Positions 6,833-14,540 of a stretch of DNA of 15,954 nt are shown one piece after another. The DNA comes from Lachnospiraceae bacterium (GTDB lineage Bacteria; Bacillota; Clostridia; Lachnospirales; Lachnospiraceae). Position numbers and translations under genes: made by a program. The notes beneath the pieces were generated by a model. The model saw only the letters and a program-made list of their open reading frames with translations, searched no databases and was not told where the DNA came from. The first letter of the stretch is position 1. The number at the start of each line of letters is the position of its first letter. Where the stretch lies: contig JAILOA010000002.1 in the NCBI GenBank assembly GCA_024691065.1, forward strand, positions 1-15,954. Direction: 5' to 3'.

Positions 6833-9800
6833 TTAAGTTCTAGGTACCTCAACCATCTTGTAAGCTTCAATTATATCTTCTACCTGAATATCGCTATAAT
6901 CCTTTACAACTATACCGCATTCATAACCTGTGGCAACTTCCTTAACATCATCCTTGAAACGCTTAAGTGACTGAAGCTCGCCTTCAAATACAAGTTCTCC
7001 GCCACGAAGAATCCTGATCTTGGAACCTCTCTCAACCTTACCGTCAAGAACGTATGAACCGGCAATAACACCGATACCGCTTGCCTTAAATGTCTGTCTA
7101 ACCTCTAAGTGAGCAATTACCTGCTCCTCATATTCAGGATCAAGCATACCCTTCATAGCAGCCTCGATATCCTCAATAGCATCGTAGATGACCCTGTAAA
7201 GACGTACGTCAACCTTCTCGCGCTCTGCTGTTTCCTTGGCTGTATTATCAGGACGAACGTTAAATCCGATGATAATAGCATTTGATGCACTTGCGAGATC
7301 TACGTCGGATTCATTGATTGCACCAACACCGGCATGGATAACACGTACCTGAACCTCTTCATTTGAAAGCTTAAGTAAACTCTGCTTAACGGCCTCAACA
7401 GAACCCTGCACATCAGCCTTAACAATAAGATCAAGCTCTTTGATTTCACCGGCCTTAATCTGATCAAACAATCCATCGAGAGTAAGCTTACTCTTGGTAT
7501 CACCGATAAGCTTCTCGCGGCTTTCGCTTACAAATGTAGCGGCAATGTTCTTAGCTTCCTTATCGGAATCAACAGCCATAAAGATTTCACCGGCTGCAGG
7601 AACATCATGAAGACCGATAATCTCTACAGGCATTGAAGGAGTTGCTTCCTTAACTCTCTGCCCTAAATCATCTGTCATCGCACGAACCTTACCATAAGCA
7701 GAACCTACGGCAATATTATCACCGATATGGAGTGTACCCTTTTGTACAAGAACCGTAGCAACAGGACCACGTCCCTTATCTAGCTGTGCCTCGATAACGA
7801 CACCACGTGCATTTCTGTTAGGATTAGCCTTTAATTCCATAACCTCGGAAGTAAGGATAATCATTTCAAGAAGGTTTTCAATACCTTCCTTTGTATGTGC
7901 GGAAACCGGTGCAAATACTGTGCTTCCGCCCCAATCCTCGGCAACAAGCTCATATTCCATAAGTTCCTGCTTAACGCGCTCAATATTTGCGCTTGGTTTA
8001 TCAATCTTATTAACGGCTACAATAATCTCAACTCCTGCAGCCTTAGCATGGTTAATAGCTTCAATAGTCTGAGGCATAACACCATCATCAGCGGCAACTA
8101 CAAGTACTGCGATATCGGTCGCTTCAGCACCACGCATTCTCATCGCTGTAAATGCTTCATGTCCCGGAGTATCAAGGAATGTAATCTTCTGTCCGTTGAT
8201 TTCTGTCACATAAGCACCGATATGCTGTGTGATACCACCTGCTTCACGTGATGTAACATGTGTTTCACGAATTGCATCAAGAAGTGATGTTTTACCATGG
8301 TCAACGTGACCCATAACGCAGACAACCGGTGGACGTTGCATCATAAGGCTTTCATCCTCATCCTCTTCCTTAAGGAGTTCAGCAATAGCATCAACCTTTT
8401 CTTCCATCTCTGCAATTACATTGTATTCCAATGCAATTCTCTCAGCTTCTTCAAACTCTATCTGCTGATTAACTGTATATACATTACCCTTTAAAAATTG
8501 TCCTTTAATAATATCAGAAGCCTTTACCTTAAGAGCAGTAGCAAGCTCACCGATTGACATAACCTCAGGAAGCTTGATTTCCTTAATAGTATCCTCCGGC
8601 TCCTCTTTCTTTGCAACAGGCATCTGGAATGCACCTGCTGTCTTTCCTTGTTTCTTAGGCTTTCTAGGCTTAACTCCATCCGGATACAATGGATTAAAGT
8701 CATTCATCTTGTTACGGTTGTAACCGCCCTTATTATTTCTTTCCTGCTTCTTCTCTTTTTCCTTCTTACGTCTGTCTGTCTTTCTGGACTGAGCAGGAGC
8801 TATCTCTGATACGAAGCTTCTGTCGCCTCTATCCTTCTTATCTCTCCTGTCATCTCTTCTATCATTTCTGTCATTTCTATTATCGTTTCTGTTGTCTCTT
8901 CCTCTGTTATCACGATTGTCTCTAGGGCCTCTGTTATCTCTTGAGTCTCTGTTGTCCCTGTTATCTCTGTTGTCTCTGTTCTTAAAGCCCTGTCTGTCGC
9001 CTCTGTTATCGTTTCTGTTATCTCTGTTTCCTTGTCTGTTATCCTTGTTACCCTGTCTGTTATCTCTATTATCCCTGTTTCCTTGTCTGTTATCTCTGTT
9101 ACCCTGTCTGTCACCTGAATTATTATCATTATTTCTGGATCTGTTATCAGGTCTGTTGCGTCTTTCGGAATCTTTCTGAGGCTTATCGTTCTTTACTTCC
9201 TCTTTTTTAGGTTTGTTATCGACTACCTCTGCCTGCTTAGGTTCATTATCAGGCTTTTCTTCCTTCTTAACCTCCGGCTTAGTCTCTTCAACCTTCTTAA
9301 CCTCCGGTTTTTCCGGCTTTTCTCCCTTAACAGGTTCTTTTTCTGCCGGCTTAACTACTTCTTCAACCTGTTCCTTCACAGCTTTCTCAGGCTTAACAGG
9401 CTTTTCTTCCTTAACTTCTTTAGTCTTTTCTTCTTTTATTTCCGAAGCCTTCTTCTCTTCTTCTACTTTTTTAACATCTGCCTTATCTTCCTTTGAAGCC
9501 TTTGCAGCAGACCTGGCAGACTTATTCTCTTTTACTTCTTCCTTAGCGGTTGAAGTATCTTTTTCTTCGGCCTTACTCTCTTCAGTCTGGGAGGTCTTGG
9601 TCTTGGATTTTGTGGATTTAGTTGTTTTTGTCTTCTTTTTAGGCGCTACTTCCACCTTACCTACTTCAAAATCCTGATGATTTTCAAGATTTTTAAAGTA
9701 ATCAAGCAAAAATTTGATAGCATCATCCTCAATGTTGTTCTGCACAGATCTTACTTCCGGAAATCCATGATCATTCAATAATTTAATTATATCCTTATTA

Positions 9801-9862
9801 CCGATATTAGGAAATTTTCCCTGCAAACTTCTTGTTATTTCATAAATCTTCATCTTAGTCAT
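6833..9862 (-). CDS. infB: Translation initiation factor IF-2
   Basis: IF2 is the GTPase that brings initiator fMet-tRNA to the 30S subunit and promotes 50S joining. The 1009-residue protein has an IF2_N domain at about 4-56, a Lys/Glu-rich linker at 70-231, an Asn/Arg/Asp-rich linker at 232-350, a second IF2_N segment at about 430-481, then the GTPase: P-loop GHVDHGKT (518-525), switch I AGGITQHIGAY (541-551), DTPGHEAF (564-571), NKID (618-621) and SAHTKEG (654-660). Domains II, III and C1/C2 follow to the end. The long linkers make it larger than Bacillus IF2 (about 716 residues). It starts 25 bp after ylxQ. The only close strong ribosome site, AGGAGG at 9877-9882, is 14 bases from the ATG, and an in-frame TAA rules out a start in between. 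Confidence 0.98.
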   Translation of the reverse strand: MTKMKIYEITRSLQGKFPNIGNKDIIKLLNDHGFPEVRSVQNNIEDDAIKFLLDYFKNLENHQDFEVGKVEVAPKKKTKTTKSTKSKTKTSQTEESKAEEKDTSTAKEEVKENKSARSAAKASKEDKADVKKVEEEKKASEIKEEKTKEVKEEKPVKPEKAVKEQVEEVVKPAEKEPVKGEKPEKPEVKKVEETKPEVKKEEKPDNEPKQAEVVDNKPKKEEVKNDKPQKDSERRNRPDNRSRNNDNNSGDRQGNRDNRQGNRDNRDNRQGNKDNRQGNRDNRNDNRGDRQGFKNRDNRDNRDNRDSRDNRGPRDNRDNRGRDNRNDNRNDRNDRRDDRRDKKDRGDRSFVSEIAPAQSRKTDRRKKEKEKKQERNNKGGYNRNKMNDFNPLYPDGVKPRKPKKQGKTAGAFQMPVAKKEEPEDTIKEIKLPEVMSIGELATALKVKASDIIKGQFLKGNVYTVNQQIEFEEAERIALEYNVIAEMEEKVDAIAELLKEEDEDESLMMQRPPVVCVMGHVDHGKTSLLDAIRETHVTSREAGGITQHIGAYVTEINGQKITFLDTPGHEAFTAMRMRGAEATDIAVLVVAADDGVMPQTIEAINHAKAAGVEIIVAVNKIDKPSANIERVKQELMEYELVAEDWGGSTVFAPVSAHTKEGIENLLEMIILTSEVMELKANPNRNARGVVIEAQLDKGRGPVATVLVQKGTLHIGDNIAVGSAYGKVRAMTDDLGQRVKEATPSMPVEIIGLHDVPAAGEIFMAVDSDKEAKNIAATFVSESREKLIGDTKSKLTLDGLFDQIKAGEIKELDLIVKADVQGSVEAVKQSLLKLSNEEVQVRVIHAGVGAINESDVDLASASNAIIIGFNVRPDNTAKETAEREKVDVRLYRVIYDAIEDIEAAMKGMLDPEYEEQVIAHLEVRQTFKASGIGVIAGSYVLDGKVERGSKIRILRGGELVFEGELQSLKRFKDDVKEVATGYECGIVVKDYSDIQVEDIIEAYKMVEVPRT
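8813..9169 (-). repeat. Asn/Arg/Asp low-complexity repeat in IF-2
   Basis: This encodes residues about 232-350, mostly shuffled NRDNR, RQGN and DNRND units with few hydrophobic residues. It should be disordered and is close to charge-balanced (Arg against Asp). The DNA is a pyrimidine-rich short-period repeat on the plus strand, which is why long spurious frames appear on both strands here. Confidence 0.85.
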
Positions 9863-9887
9863 AAACTTTTAATTGACCTCCTACTAA

Positions 9888-10202
9888 CTAAAGATTGTTA
9901 AGGACTAACTGGGCAAGCCCTTTATCCGTTATACAAATTGATGCCCTGAACTCTTTACCCAAGAGCTTTCCAAGTTCTTCTTTGTTTTTATATTCTACAT
10001 ATGGGACCTTGTAATAATCACATGAATTTTTAAATCTCTTCTTGGTATTATCACTGGCATCCTCTGCAACTATTACCACAAATGCATTTCCAAATCGAAT
10101 GCTTTCAAGCGTCATATCTTCGCCACTCTTTAAAAGTCCTGCCCGCTTGGCTAAACAAATTGCCCCATCGATTTTTTTATAATTAGCACTCAAATAAATC
10201 AC
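9888..10202 (-). CDS. ylxQ: L7Ae-family RNA-binding protein YlxQ
   Basis: This is a small L7Ae/L30e-fold protein; Bacillus YlxQ belongs to the same RNA-binding family but its target in the cell is not established. Visible features are LAKRAGLLKSGED (about 18-30), the family's AGKL.SGE segment, and FVVIVAEDASDNTKKRF (41-57), which matches the conserved A.DaS.nT.k. motif. The length is normal (104 or 101 residues). The listed start is the GTG that overlaps the ylxR stop as GTGA. However, the strong GGGAGG site abuts that GTG with no spacer, whereas the TTG three codons later (10193) is about nine bases from it and is the better start by ribosome-site spacing. It is translationally coupled to ylxR, and infB follows after 25 bp. 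Confidence 0.9.
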   Translation of the reverse strand: MIYLSANYKKIDGAICLAKRAGLLKSGEDMTLESIRFGNAFVVIVAEDASDNTKKRFKNSCDYYKVPYVEYKNKEELGKLLGKEFRASICITDKGLAQLVLNNL

Positions 10203-10465
10203 CCTCCCTTAAATGCCTCAATAAGCTTCTGATAAACTTCCTCAGGCACCTTGGTTTTCAAAGATTTATCAAGTGTTCTTCTCTTGTAAGATTCTTCCAA
10301 ACATTCTAAATTCTTACATAAATATACTCCGCGGCCGTTTTTCTTGCCTGTAATATCAACCTCTATCTCACCGTCCGGAGTTCTTATCACTCTAAACATT
10401 TCATTCTTAGGCTTTCTTTCCCTGCATCCTGCACACTGCCTAAGCACTTCTTTCTTTTGATTCAT
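10199..10465 (-). CDS. ylxR: YlxR (DUF448) RNA-binding / nucleoid-associated protein
   Basis: This 88-residue member of the DUF448 family always lies between nusA and infB in Firmicutes. The family has an RNA-binding-like fold, and B. subtilis YlxR (RnpM) has been linked to control of RNase P and of gene expression in response to glucose. Visible features are C11-x-x-C14, GRGVYLC at 44-50 and Cys55, so four cysteines are positioned as a possible metal site, which not all members keep. There are many Lys and Arg, as expected for nucleic-acid binding. The ATG has AGAGG five bases upstream. It begins 16 bp after nusA, and its TGA overlaps the listed ylxQ start. Confidence 0.93.
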   Translation of the reverse strand: MNQKKEVLRQCAGCRERKPKNEMFRVIRTPDGEIEVDITGKKNGRGVYLCKNLECLEESYKRRTLDKSLKTKVPEEVYQKLIEAFKGG

Positions 10466-10481
10466 AAAACCTCTTTATATA

Positions 10482-11567
10482 TTAGAAATTAAGCAAACCA
10501 CTCTCTGACTTAATGTCAATAGTATATCCGGTAAGCTTAGCTGCAAGACGTGCATTCTGTCCTTCCTTACCGATTGCGAGTGAAAGCTGGTCATCCGGAA
10601 CAAGAACCTCTGCGTGCTTCTCATCCACATCAACATCCACGGTGATAACACTTGCCGGGCTCAATGCATTTTCAATAAGAATTGCCGGTATATCGGACCA
10701 TACAATTATATCAATCTTCTCGCCTTTAAGTTCCTCAACAACTGCATTTACTCTGCATCCGTTAACACCGACACAGGCACCTACAGGATCGATATTAGGA
10801 ATCTTTGTATAAACAGCTATCTTAGTACGGCTTCCTGCCTCTCTTGCTATCTTCATAATTTCAACCGAACCATCCTGAAGCTCTGTAACTTCTTCCTCAA
10901 AAAGGCCTCTGACTAAATCCGGATGTGTTCTGGAAACAATAACCTTAGGATCTCTCTGGGTTTTCTTAACATCCACAACATAAACCTTAACTCTGTCTGT
11001 AGGACGGAAACGCTCGGTAGGAACCTGTTCCTTCTCAACTAAAGTTGTATCAAGCTTGCCAAGATTCAACTGAATCTTATTACCGTTGTAACGCTGAACG
11101 ATACCTGTTATGACATGATGCTGTCTCTCTTTAAAGAAATCATAAGCAACCTGTCTTTCCTGCTGTCTGATAGTCTGAACTATTGTCTGCTTTGCATTCT
11201 GTGCAGCTATACGTCCGAAATTCTTAGGTGTAACCTCGTGTGTAAGTACTGTTCCGACTTCTACGTCCGGACCATACTTTAATTTAGCTTCGGTAATACC
11301 GATTTCCTTAGCTTCATCGAACCATTCAGCATCCTCAACGATTGTAACATCAGCAAAAACCTTGATTTCTCCGGTTTTCTTATCAATCTGAACTCTGATA
11401 TTCTCGCTGCTTCCAAACTGACTCTTACATGCATTCTTAAGTGAATCTTCAACTGCCTTAAGCATTACATCCTTGTCAATCTGCATTTCTTTTTCAATAG
11501 CTGCTAAAGCATTAATAAGCTCTTTTCCATCGCTATTTACATTACTCTTGGTTTTTTTTGTTGCCAT
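10482..11567 (-). CDS. nusA: Transcription termination/antitermination factor NusA
   Basis: NusA binds RNA polymerase and controls pausing, termination and antitermination. At 361 residues it matches the short Firmicute form without the C-terminal acidic repeats of E. coli NusA. Order: N-terminal polymerase-binding domain (about 12-140), S1 domain (about 148-215, including GIVQRYNGNKIQLNLGK), KH1 with VGACVGVNGCRVNAVVEEL and then GEKIDIIVW, and KH2 with LSLAIGKEGQNARLAAKLTG near the end. The loop motif in KH1 is VNGCR, where RGxR is commoner. The ATG has GGAGGG nine bases upstream. It follows rimP by 24 bp and precedes ylxR by 16 bp. Confidence 0.98.
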   Translation of the reverse strand: MATKKTKSNVNSDGKELINALAAIEKEMQIDKDVMLKAVEDSLKNACKSQFGSSENIRVQIDKKTGEIKVFADVTIVEDAEWFDEAKEIGITEAKLKYGPDVEVGTVLTHEVTPKNFGRIAAQNAKQTIVQTIRQQERQVAYDFFKERQHHVITGIVQRYNGNKIQLNLGKLDTTLVEKEQVPTERFRPTDRVKVYVVDVKKTQRDPKVIVSRTHPDLVRGLFEEEVTELQDGSVEIMKIAREAGSRTKIAVYTKIPNIDPVGACVGVNGCRVNAVVEELKGEKIDIIVWSDIPAILIENALSPASVITVDVDVDEKHAEVLVPDDQLSLAIGKEGQNARLAAKLTGYTIDIKSESGLLNF

Positions 11568-11591
11568 TTGAAAAAACCCTCCATTTATATT

Positions 11592-12083
11592 TTAAAAATC
11601 AATTGCCATTCTAACTACAGAAATATCTGAACGTAGAATTTTCATATCTTCGGTTGATGTCTTAACAGTAAGCGAATCATCATCGAAACTCAGTAATTCG
11701 CCTGTAACCATTTTAGTTGTTATCGGTTTCTTTCTGCCGGTATCCACCTTGATACTCTTGTAAAGATGTACATCCACAAGGCTTCCGACCGCTTTCTCAA
11801 AGTCCTTATCCTTCTTTAGCTTCCTGTCAATTCCCGGTGATGAAACCTCCAAAATATAGGATTCGGAAATAAAATCCTCTTTATCCAAAATATCACTCAA
11901 GGCTCTGTTCACAAGCTCACAATCATTTAAGGTGATTCCACCTTCCTTATCAATGTATGCCCGCAAATGCCATGTTCCGGCTTCCTTCACGTATTCCATA
12001 TCATAAAGCTCAAACTTATTTTCCTCCAAAAGCGGAAGAATCAAGGTTTCAGCCCTTGACAGGATTCCCTTTGCATCTGTCAT
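11592..12083 (-). CDS. rimP: Ribosome maturation factor RimP
   Basis: RimP is needed for assembly of the 30S subunit. I place the start at the ATG at 12083: GAGG lies five bases upstream, and the protein then begins MTDAKGILSRAETLILPLL and has 163 residues, close to the family norm of about 150-160. The frame is open upstream to an ATG at 12134, but those 17 extra codons run through the leader hairpin and have no ribosome site. Visible family features are ELYDMEYVKEAGTWHLRAYID in the N-terminal domain, ESYILEVSSPGIDRKLKKDKDF (the conserved LEVSSPGxDRPL region, with Lys for Pro), and a C-terminal SH3-like part with GELLSFDDDSLTVK. It is the first gene of the nusA operon, 24 bp before nusA. Confidence 0.95.
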   Translation of the reverse strand: MTDAKGILSRAETLILPLLEENKFELYDMEYVKEAGTWHLRAYIDKEGGITLNDCELVNRALSDILDKEDFISESYILEVSSPGIDRKLKKDKDFEKAVGSLVDVHLYKSIKVDTGRKKPITTKMVTGELLSFDDDSLTVKTSTEDMKILRSDISVVRMAIDF

Positions 12084-12112
12084 AATTACCTCATTTGTTT
12101 TTAAACATAAAT

Positions 12113-12137
12113 AAAGTGGACTTGCACAGTCCACTCT
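12113..12137 (-). promoter_or_regulatory. Leader hairpin of the nusA operon
   Basis: AGTGGACT and AGTCCACT form a perfect 8-bp stem around a 5-base loop; one G-U and one more A-T pair extend it to 10 bp. It lies about 15 nt after the predicted transcription start and is followed on the RNA by UUUAUUUAUG-UUU, so it could act as a weak attenuator or as a stabilising 5' hairpin. I recall similar hairpins before rimP in other Firmicutes, but could not check this. Confidence 0.6.
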
Positions 12138-12158
12138 AGTATCAATATCAACTTATAA

Positions 12159-12187
12159 AGCATAGCACTAAAAGCGCCGAAAATCAA
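12159..12187 (-). promoter_or_regulatory. Sigma-A promoter of the rimP-nusA-infB operon
   Basis: On the minus strand TTGATT (12182-12187) and TATGCT (12159-12164) are separated by exactly 17 bases, with TGC just before the -10 (extended -10). The -35 begins nine bases after the prfC stop codon. The predicted start is near 12152, giving a leader of about 69 nt that contains the hairpin at 12113-12137. Confidence 0.75.
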
Positions 12188-12195
12188 GGACTTTT

Positions 12196-13785
12196 TTAAT
12201 TTTTTCTAAATTCCTTCAATTCCAGACCCTCATTATCCTCTAAAACCATGCGGATCATCCAGTCATTTACAAATAAAAGAAGCGGATTTCCCTTCATGTC
12301 TTTAACAGCCTTAACGTTATTCATACGCCTTAATTTGCCCGGATCTGTTGACGGATCGCCTATCCAACGGATGAACTGGTATGGAAGCGGCTCTAATCTG
12401 ATCTCGCAACCGTATTCATTCTCCAGTCTGTACTTAAGCACATCGAACTGGAGCACACCGACAACACCAACTATAATCTCGCTCATTCCGAGATTATAAT
12501 CCTCAAATATCTGAATTGCACCTTCCTGCGCAATCTGTGTTATACCCTTTATAAACTGCTTTCTCTTCATAGAATTAAGCGAAACCAGTCTTGAAAAATG
12601 TTCCGGCGCAAATGTAGGAATTCCCTCATAAGCAAACTTATTACCAGGTGCTGTTAATGTATCGCCGATTGAGAAAATACCCGGGTCAAATACACCGACA
12701 ACGTCTCCTGCATACGCCTCATTTATAATACTTCTCTCCTGAGCCATAATTGTCTGCGGCTGCGAAAGCTTGAGCCTTCTCTGTGACTGGACATGGTAAA
12801 CATCCTTGTCGGCATCAAACTTTCCGGAGCATATTCTCATAAATGCAATTCTATCCCTGTGAGCCTTATTCATATTTGCCTGAATCTTGAATATGAATCC
12901 CGAAAATGGAGCGGTCACCGGATCAATTACGCCTTCATCCGACTCACGCGCAAGCGGATGTGTAGTCATACTGAGGAAATATTTTAAGAATATCTCAACA
13001 CCAAAGGTATTCAGGGCCGAACCGAAAAATACAGGCGACAGATTACCGTTCTGCACTGCATTTAAATCAAACTCATTTCCTGCCTCATCGAGAAGCTCTA
13101 TCTCTTCAAGAAGCTGTTCATACAATGTATCGCCCGCCAAGGCTTTAAGCTCATCCGACTCCACATCATAATCAACTTCTTTAGCTTCCTTTGCACCACC
13201 TACTGCAGTCTGTGTAAAGGTTCTTACGGTCTTTGCCTTTCTGTCGTAAATACCCTTAAAATCCTTACCGGAACCGATAGGCCAGTTAATAGGACAGGTC
13301 TGGATTCCAAGCACGGACTCGATGTCGCTTAAAAGCTCGAAGGAATCTCTCGCATCGCGGTCCATTTTATTTATAAATGTAAAAATCGGGATGTGGCGCA
13401 TAACGCATACCTTGAAAAGCTTTATGGTCTGCGCCTCGACACCCTTTGAAGCGTCGATTACCATCACCGCGGAATCAGCCGCCATAAGTGTTCTGTATGT
13501 ATCCTCCGAAAAGTCCTGATGCCCCGGGGTATCCAGGATGTTAATGCAGTAATCGTCATACTCAAACTGAAGCACTGATGAAGTTACGGAAATACCTCTT
13601 TCCTTCTCGATATCCATCCAGTCTGATACTGCATATTTTGAATTTGCCTTTCCCTTTACGCTTCCGGCAGTATTTATCGCACCACCATAAAGCAGGAACT
13701 TCTCTGTAAGTGTTGTCTTTCCGGCATCCGGGTGCGAAATAATCGCAAAAGTGCGTCGTCTGTTAATTTCTTTCTCTAAATCCAT
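12196..13785 (-). CDS. prfC: Peptide chain release factor 3
   Basis: RF3 is a translational GTPase that removes RF1/RF2 from the ribosome after peptide release. The 529-residue length is typical. The GTPase motifs are SHPDAGKT (17-24), DIEKERGISVTSSV (58-71, switch I), DTPGHQDF (85-92) and NKMD (139-142). The RF3-specific segments LDTPGHQDFSEDTYRTL and FEIFLKYF-like GVEIFLKYFLSM are visible, and the C-terminal part EYGCEIRLEPLPYQFIRW fits RF3 rather than EF-G (there is no EF-G domain IV). The ATG at 13785 has GAGG about six bases upstream. It is transcribed in the same direction as the nusA operon but separated from it by that operon's promoter. No confident promoter for prfC itself was found; TTGATT with an 18-base spacer to TATCTT, about 60 bp upstream, is only a weak possibility. 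Confidence 0.97.
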   Translation of the reverse strand: MDLEKEINRRRTFAIISHPDAGKTTLTEKFLLYGGAINTAGSVKGKANSKYAVSDWMDIEKERGISVTSSVLQFEYDDYCINILDTPGHQDFSEDTYRTLMAADSAVMVIDASKGVEAQTIKLFKVCVMRHIPIFTFINKMDRDARDSFELLSDIESVLGIQTCPINWPIGSGKDFKGIYDRKAKTVRTFTQTAVGGAKEAKEVDYDVESDELKALAGDTLYEQLLEEIELLDEAGNEFDLNAVQNGNLSPVFFGSALNTFGVEIFLKYFLSMTTHPLARESDEGVIDPVTAPFSGFIFKIQANMNKAHRDRIAFMRICSGKFDADKDVYHVQSQRRLKLSQPQTIMAQERSIINEAYAGDVVGVFDPGIFSIGDTLTAPGNKFAYEGIPTFAPEHFSRLVSLNSMKRKQFIKGITQIAQEGAIQIFEDYNLGMSEIIVGVVGVLQFDVLKYRLENEYGCEIRLEPLPYQFIRWIGDPSTDPGKLRRMNNVKAVKDMKGNPLLLFVNDWMIRMVLEDNEGLELKEFRKN

Positions 13786-13890
13786 TGTTTCCTCTAAATC
13801 ATTATATTTCTTTAAATTTTTTATATTTATCTTATAATCAAGATATTTAATTATTTGACTTTAAATCAAAGCTCTGATTATGTTTTTCAC

Positions 13891-13943
13891 CGTCTGTAAA
13901 TTATTTTGTATAAGACTAAATCATTTTTTTCGTCTGTAAATTA
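13891..13943. repeat. Direct repeat in the prfC-purE spacer
   Basis: CGTCTGTAAATTA occurs at 13891-13903 and 13931-13943 (period 40), each preceded by a T-rich run. CTGTAA and TTACAG flanking the second copy also form a 6-bp inverted repeat. There is no T run after it on the minus strand, so it is not a clear terminator. Confidence 0.6.
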
Positions 13944-13960
13944 CATTGTTACAGTTTCCC

Positions 13961-14040
13961 GCTTTAATTCTTTTTAAATTTTAAGCTCGTTTGCATCCGC
14001 TTTGATTCTTTGTAAATTTAAGCTCGTTTACATCTGCTTT
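13961..14040. repeat. Tandem duplication across the 3' end of purE
   Basis: Two adjacent copies (13961-13998 and 13999-14035, about 38 and 37 bp, both followed by GCTTT) share GCTTT-ATTCTTT-TAAATTT-TAAGCTCGTTT-CATC. The copy at 13999-14040 contains the last codons and stop of purE; the other lies in the spacer beyond it. The spacer copy carries several substitutions and a one-base indel. Confidence 0.75.
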
Positions 14041-14540
14041 AAATATTCTTTATATCCGATTTCTCCAAGCTTCTCATTCTTTGCCTGAACCTGATTTTTT
14101 AAATCCTCCTTGAATTTAACAAGCTTAGCCTTAAGCTCTTCATCAGATACAGCAAGAATCTTAGCTGCGAGAATCGCTGCATTCTTTGCACCGTCAATTG
14201 CAACTGTTGCAACAGGAATTCCCGATGGCATCTGTACAATTGAATAAAGTGAATCCACACCGCCAACTGACTTTGTATGAATAGGAATACCGATTACAGG
14301 TAAATCAAAGATTGCCGCACACATACCAGGAAGATGCGCTGCACCGCCTGCACCGGCAATTATAACCTTGATTCCTCTTTCTTCAGCAGTCTTAGCATAG
14401 TCAACAAATACATCAACCTCTCTATGCGCTGAAATTACATTTACTTCATAATCAATACCAAACTCTTCAAGCTGATCCATTGCCTTTGCCATAACCGGCA
14501 TATCTGAATCACTACCCATTAAAATACCTACTGTTGCCAT
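14028..14540 (-). CDS. purE: N5-carboxyaminoimidazole ribonucleotide mutase, class I PurE
   Basis: PurE moves the carboxyl group of N5-CAIR to give CAIR in de novo purine synthesis. The 170-residue length is typical of the class I octameric enzyme. Motifs: GILMGSDSDMPVM (5-17, phosphate and ribose binding), ISAHRE (36-41) with the catalytic His39 (the commoner sequence is SAHRTP), and AGAGGAAHLPGM (62-73), then PVIGIPIHTK and IVQMPSGIPVATVAIDGAKNAA. The ATG at 14540 has GGAGGG eight bases upstream. It appears to be transcribed alone: purK or other pur genes are not adjacent, so the enzyme partner must be encoded elsewhere. It has its own promoter and an unusually long leader. Confidence 0.98.
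   Translation of the reverse strand: MATVGILMGSDSDMPVMAKAMDQLEEFGIDYEVNVISAHREVDVFVDYAKTAEERGIKVIIAGAGGAAHLPGMCAAIFDLPVIGIPIHTKSVGGVDSLYSIVQMPSGIPVATVAIDGAKNAAILAAKILAVSDEELKAKLVKFKEDLKNQVQAKNEKLGEIGYKEYLKQM

Noticed and set aside
6608..6836. Two plus-strand frames of 66-67 codons across the infB-rbfA spacer with repeated NPNLCPTETDYN-like or LLTLTCALQK-like peptides
   Set aside because: They exist because a 69-bp repeat is a multiple of three. They are antisense to the operon, lack ribosome sites and have no recognisable family.
8800..9677. Long alternative frames on both strands opposite the infB linkers
   Set aside because: Low-complexity DNA of infB leaves other frames open; products are Leu/Ser- or Thr/Glu-only with no ribosome sites.
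13850..13895. Plus-strand promoter-like TTGACT ... TATGTT in the prfC-purE spacer
   Set aside because: The spacing is 18, the -10 is poor, and no plus-strand gene or RNA follows.
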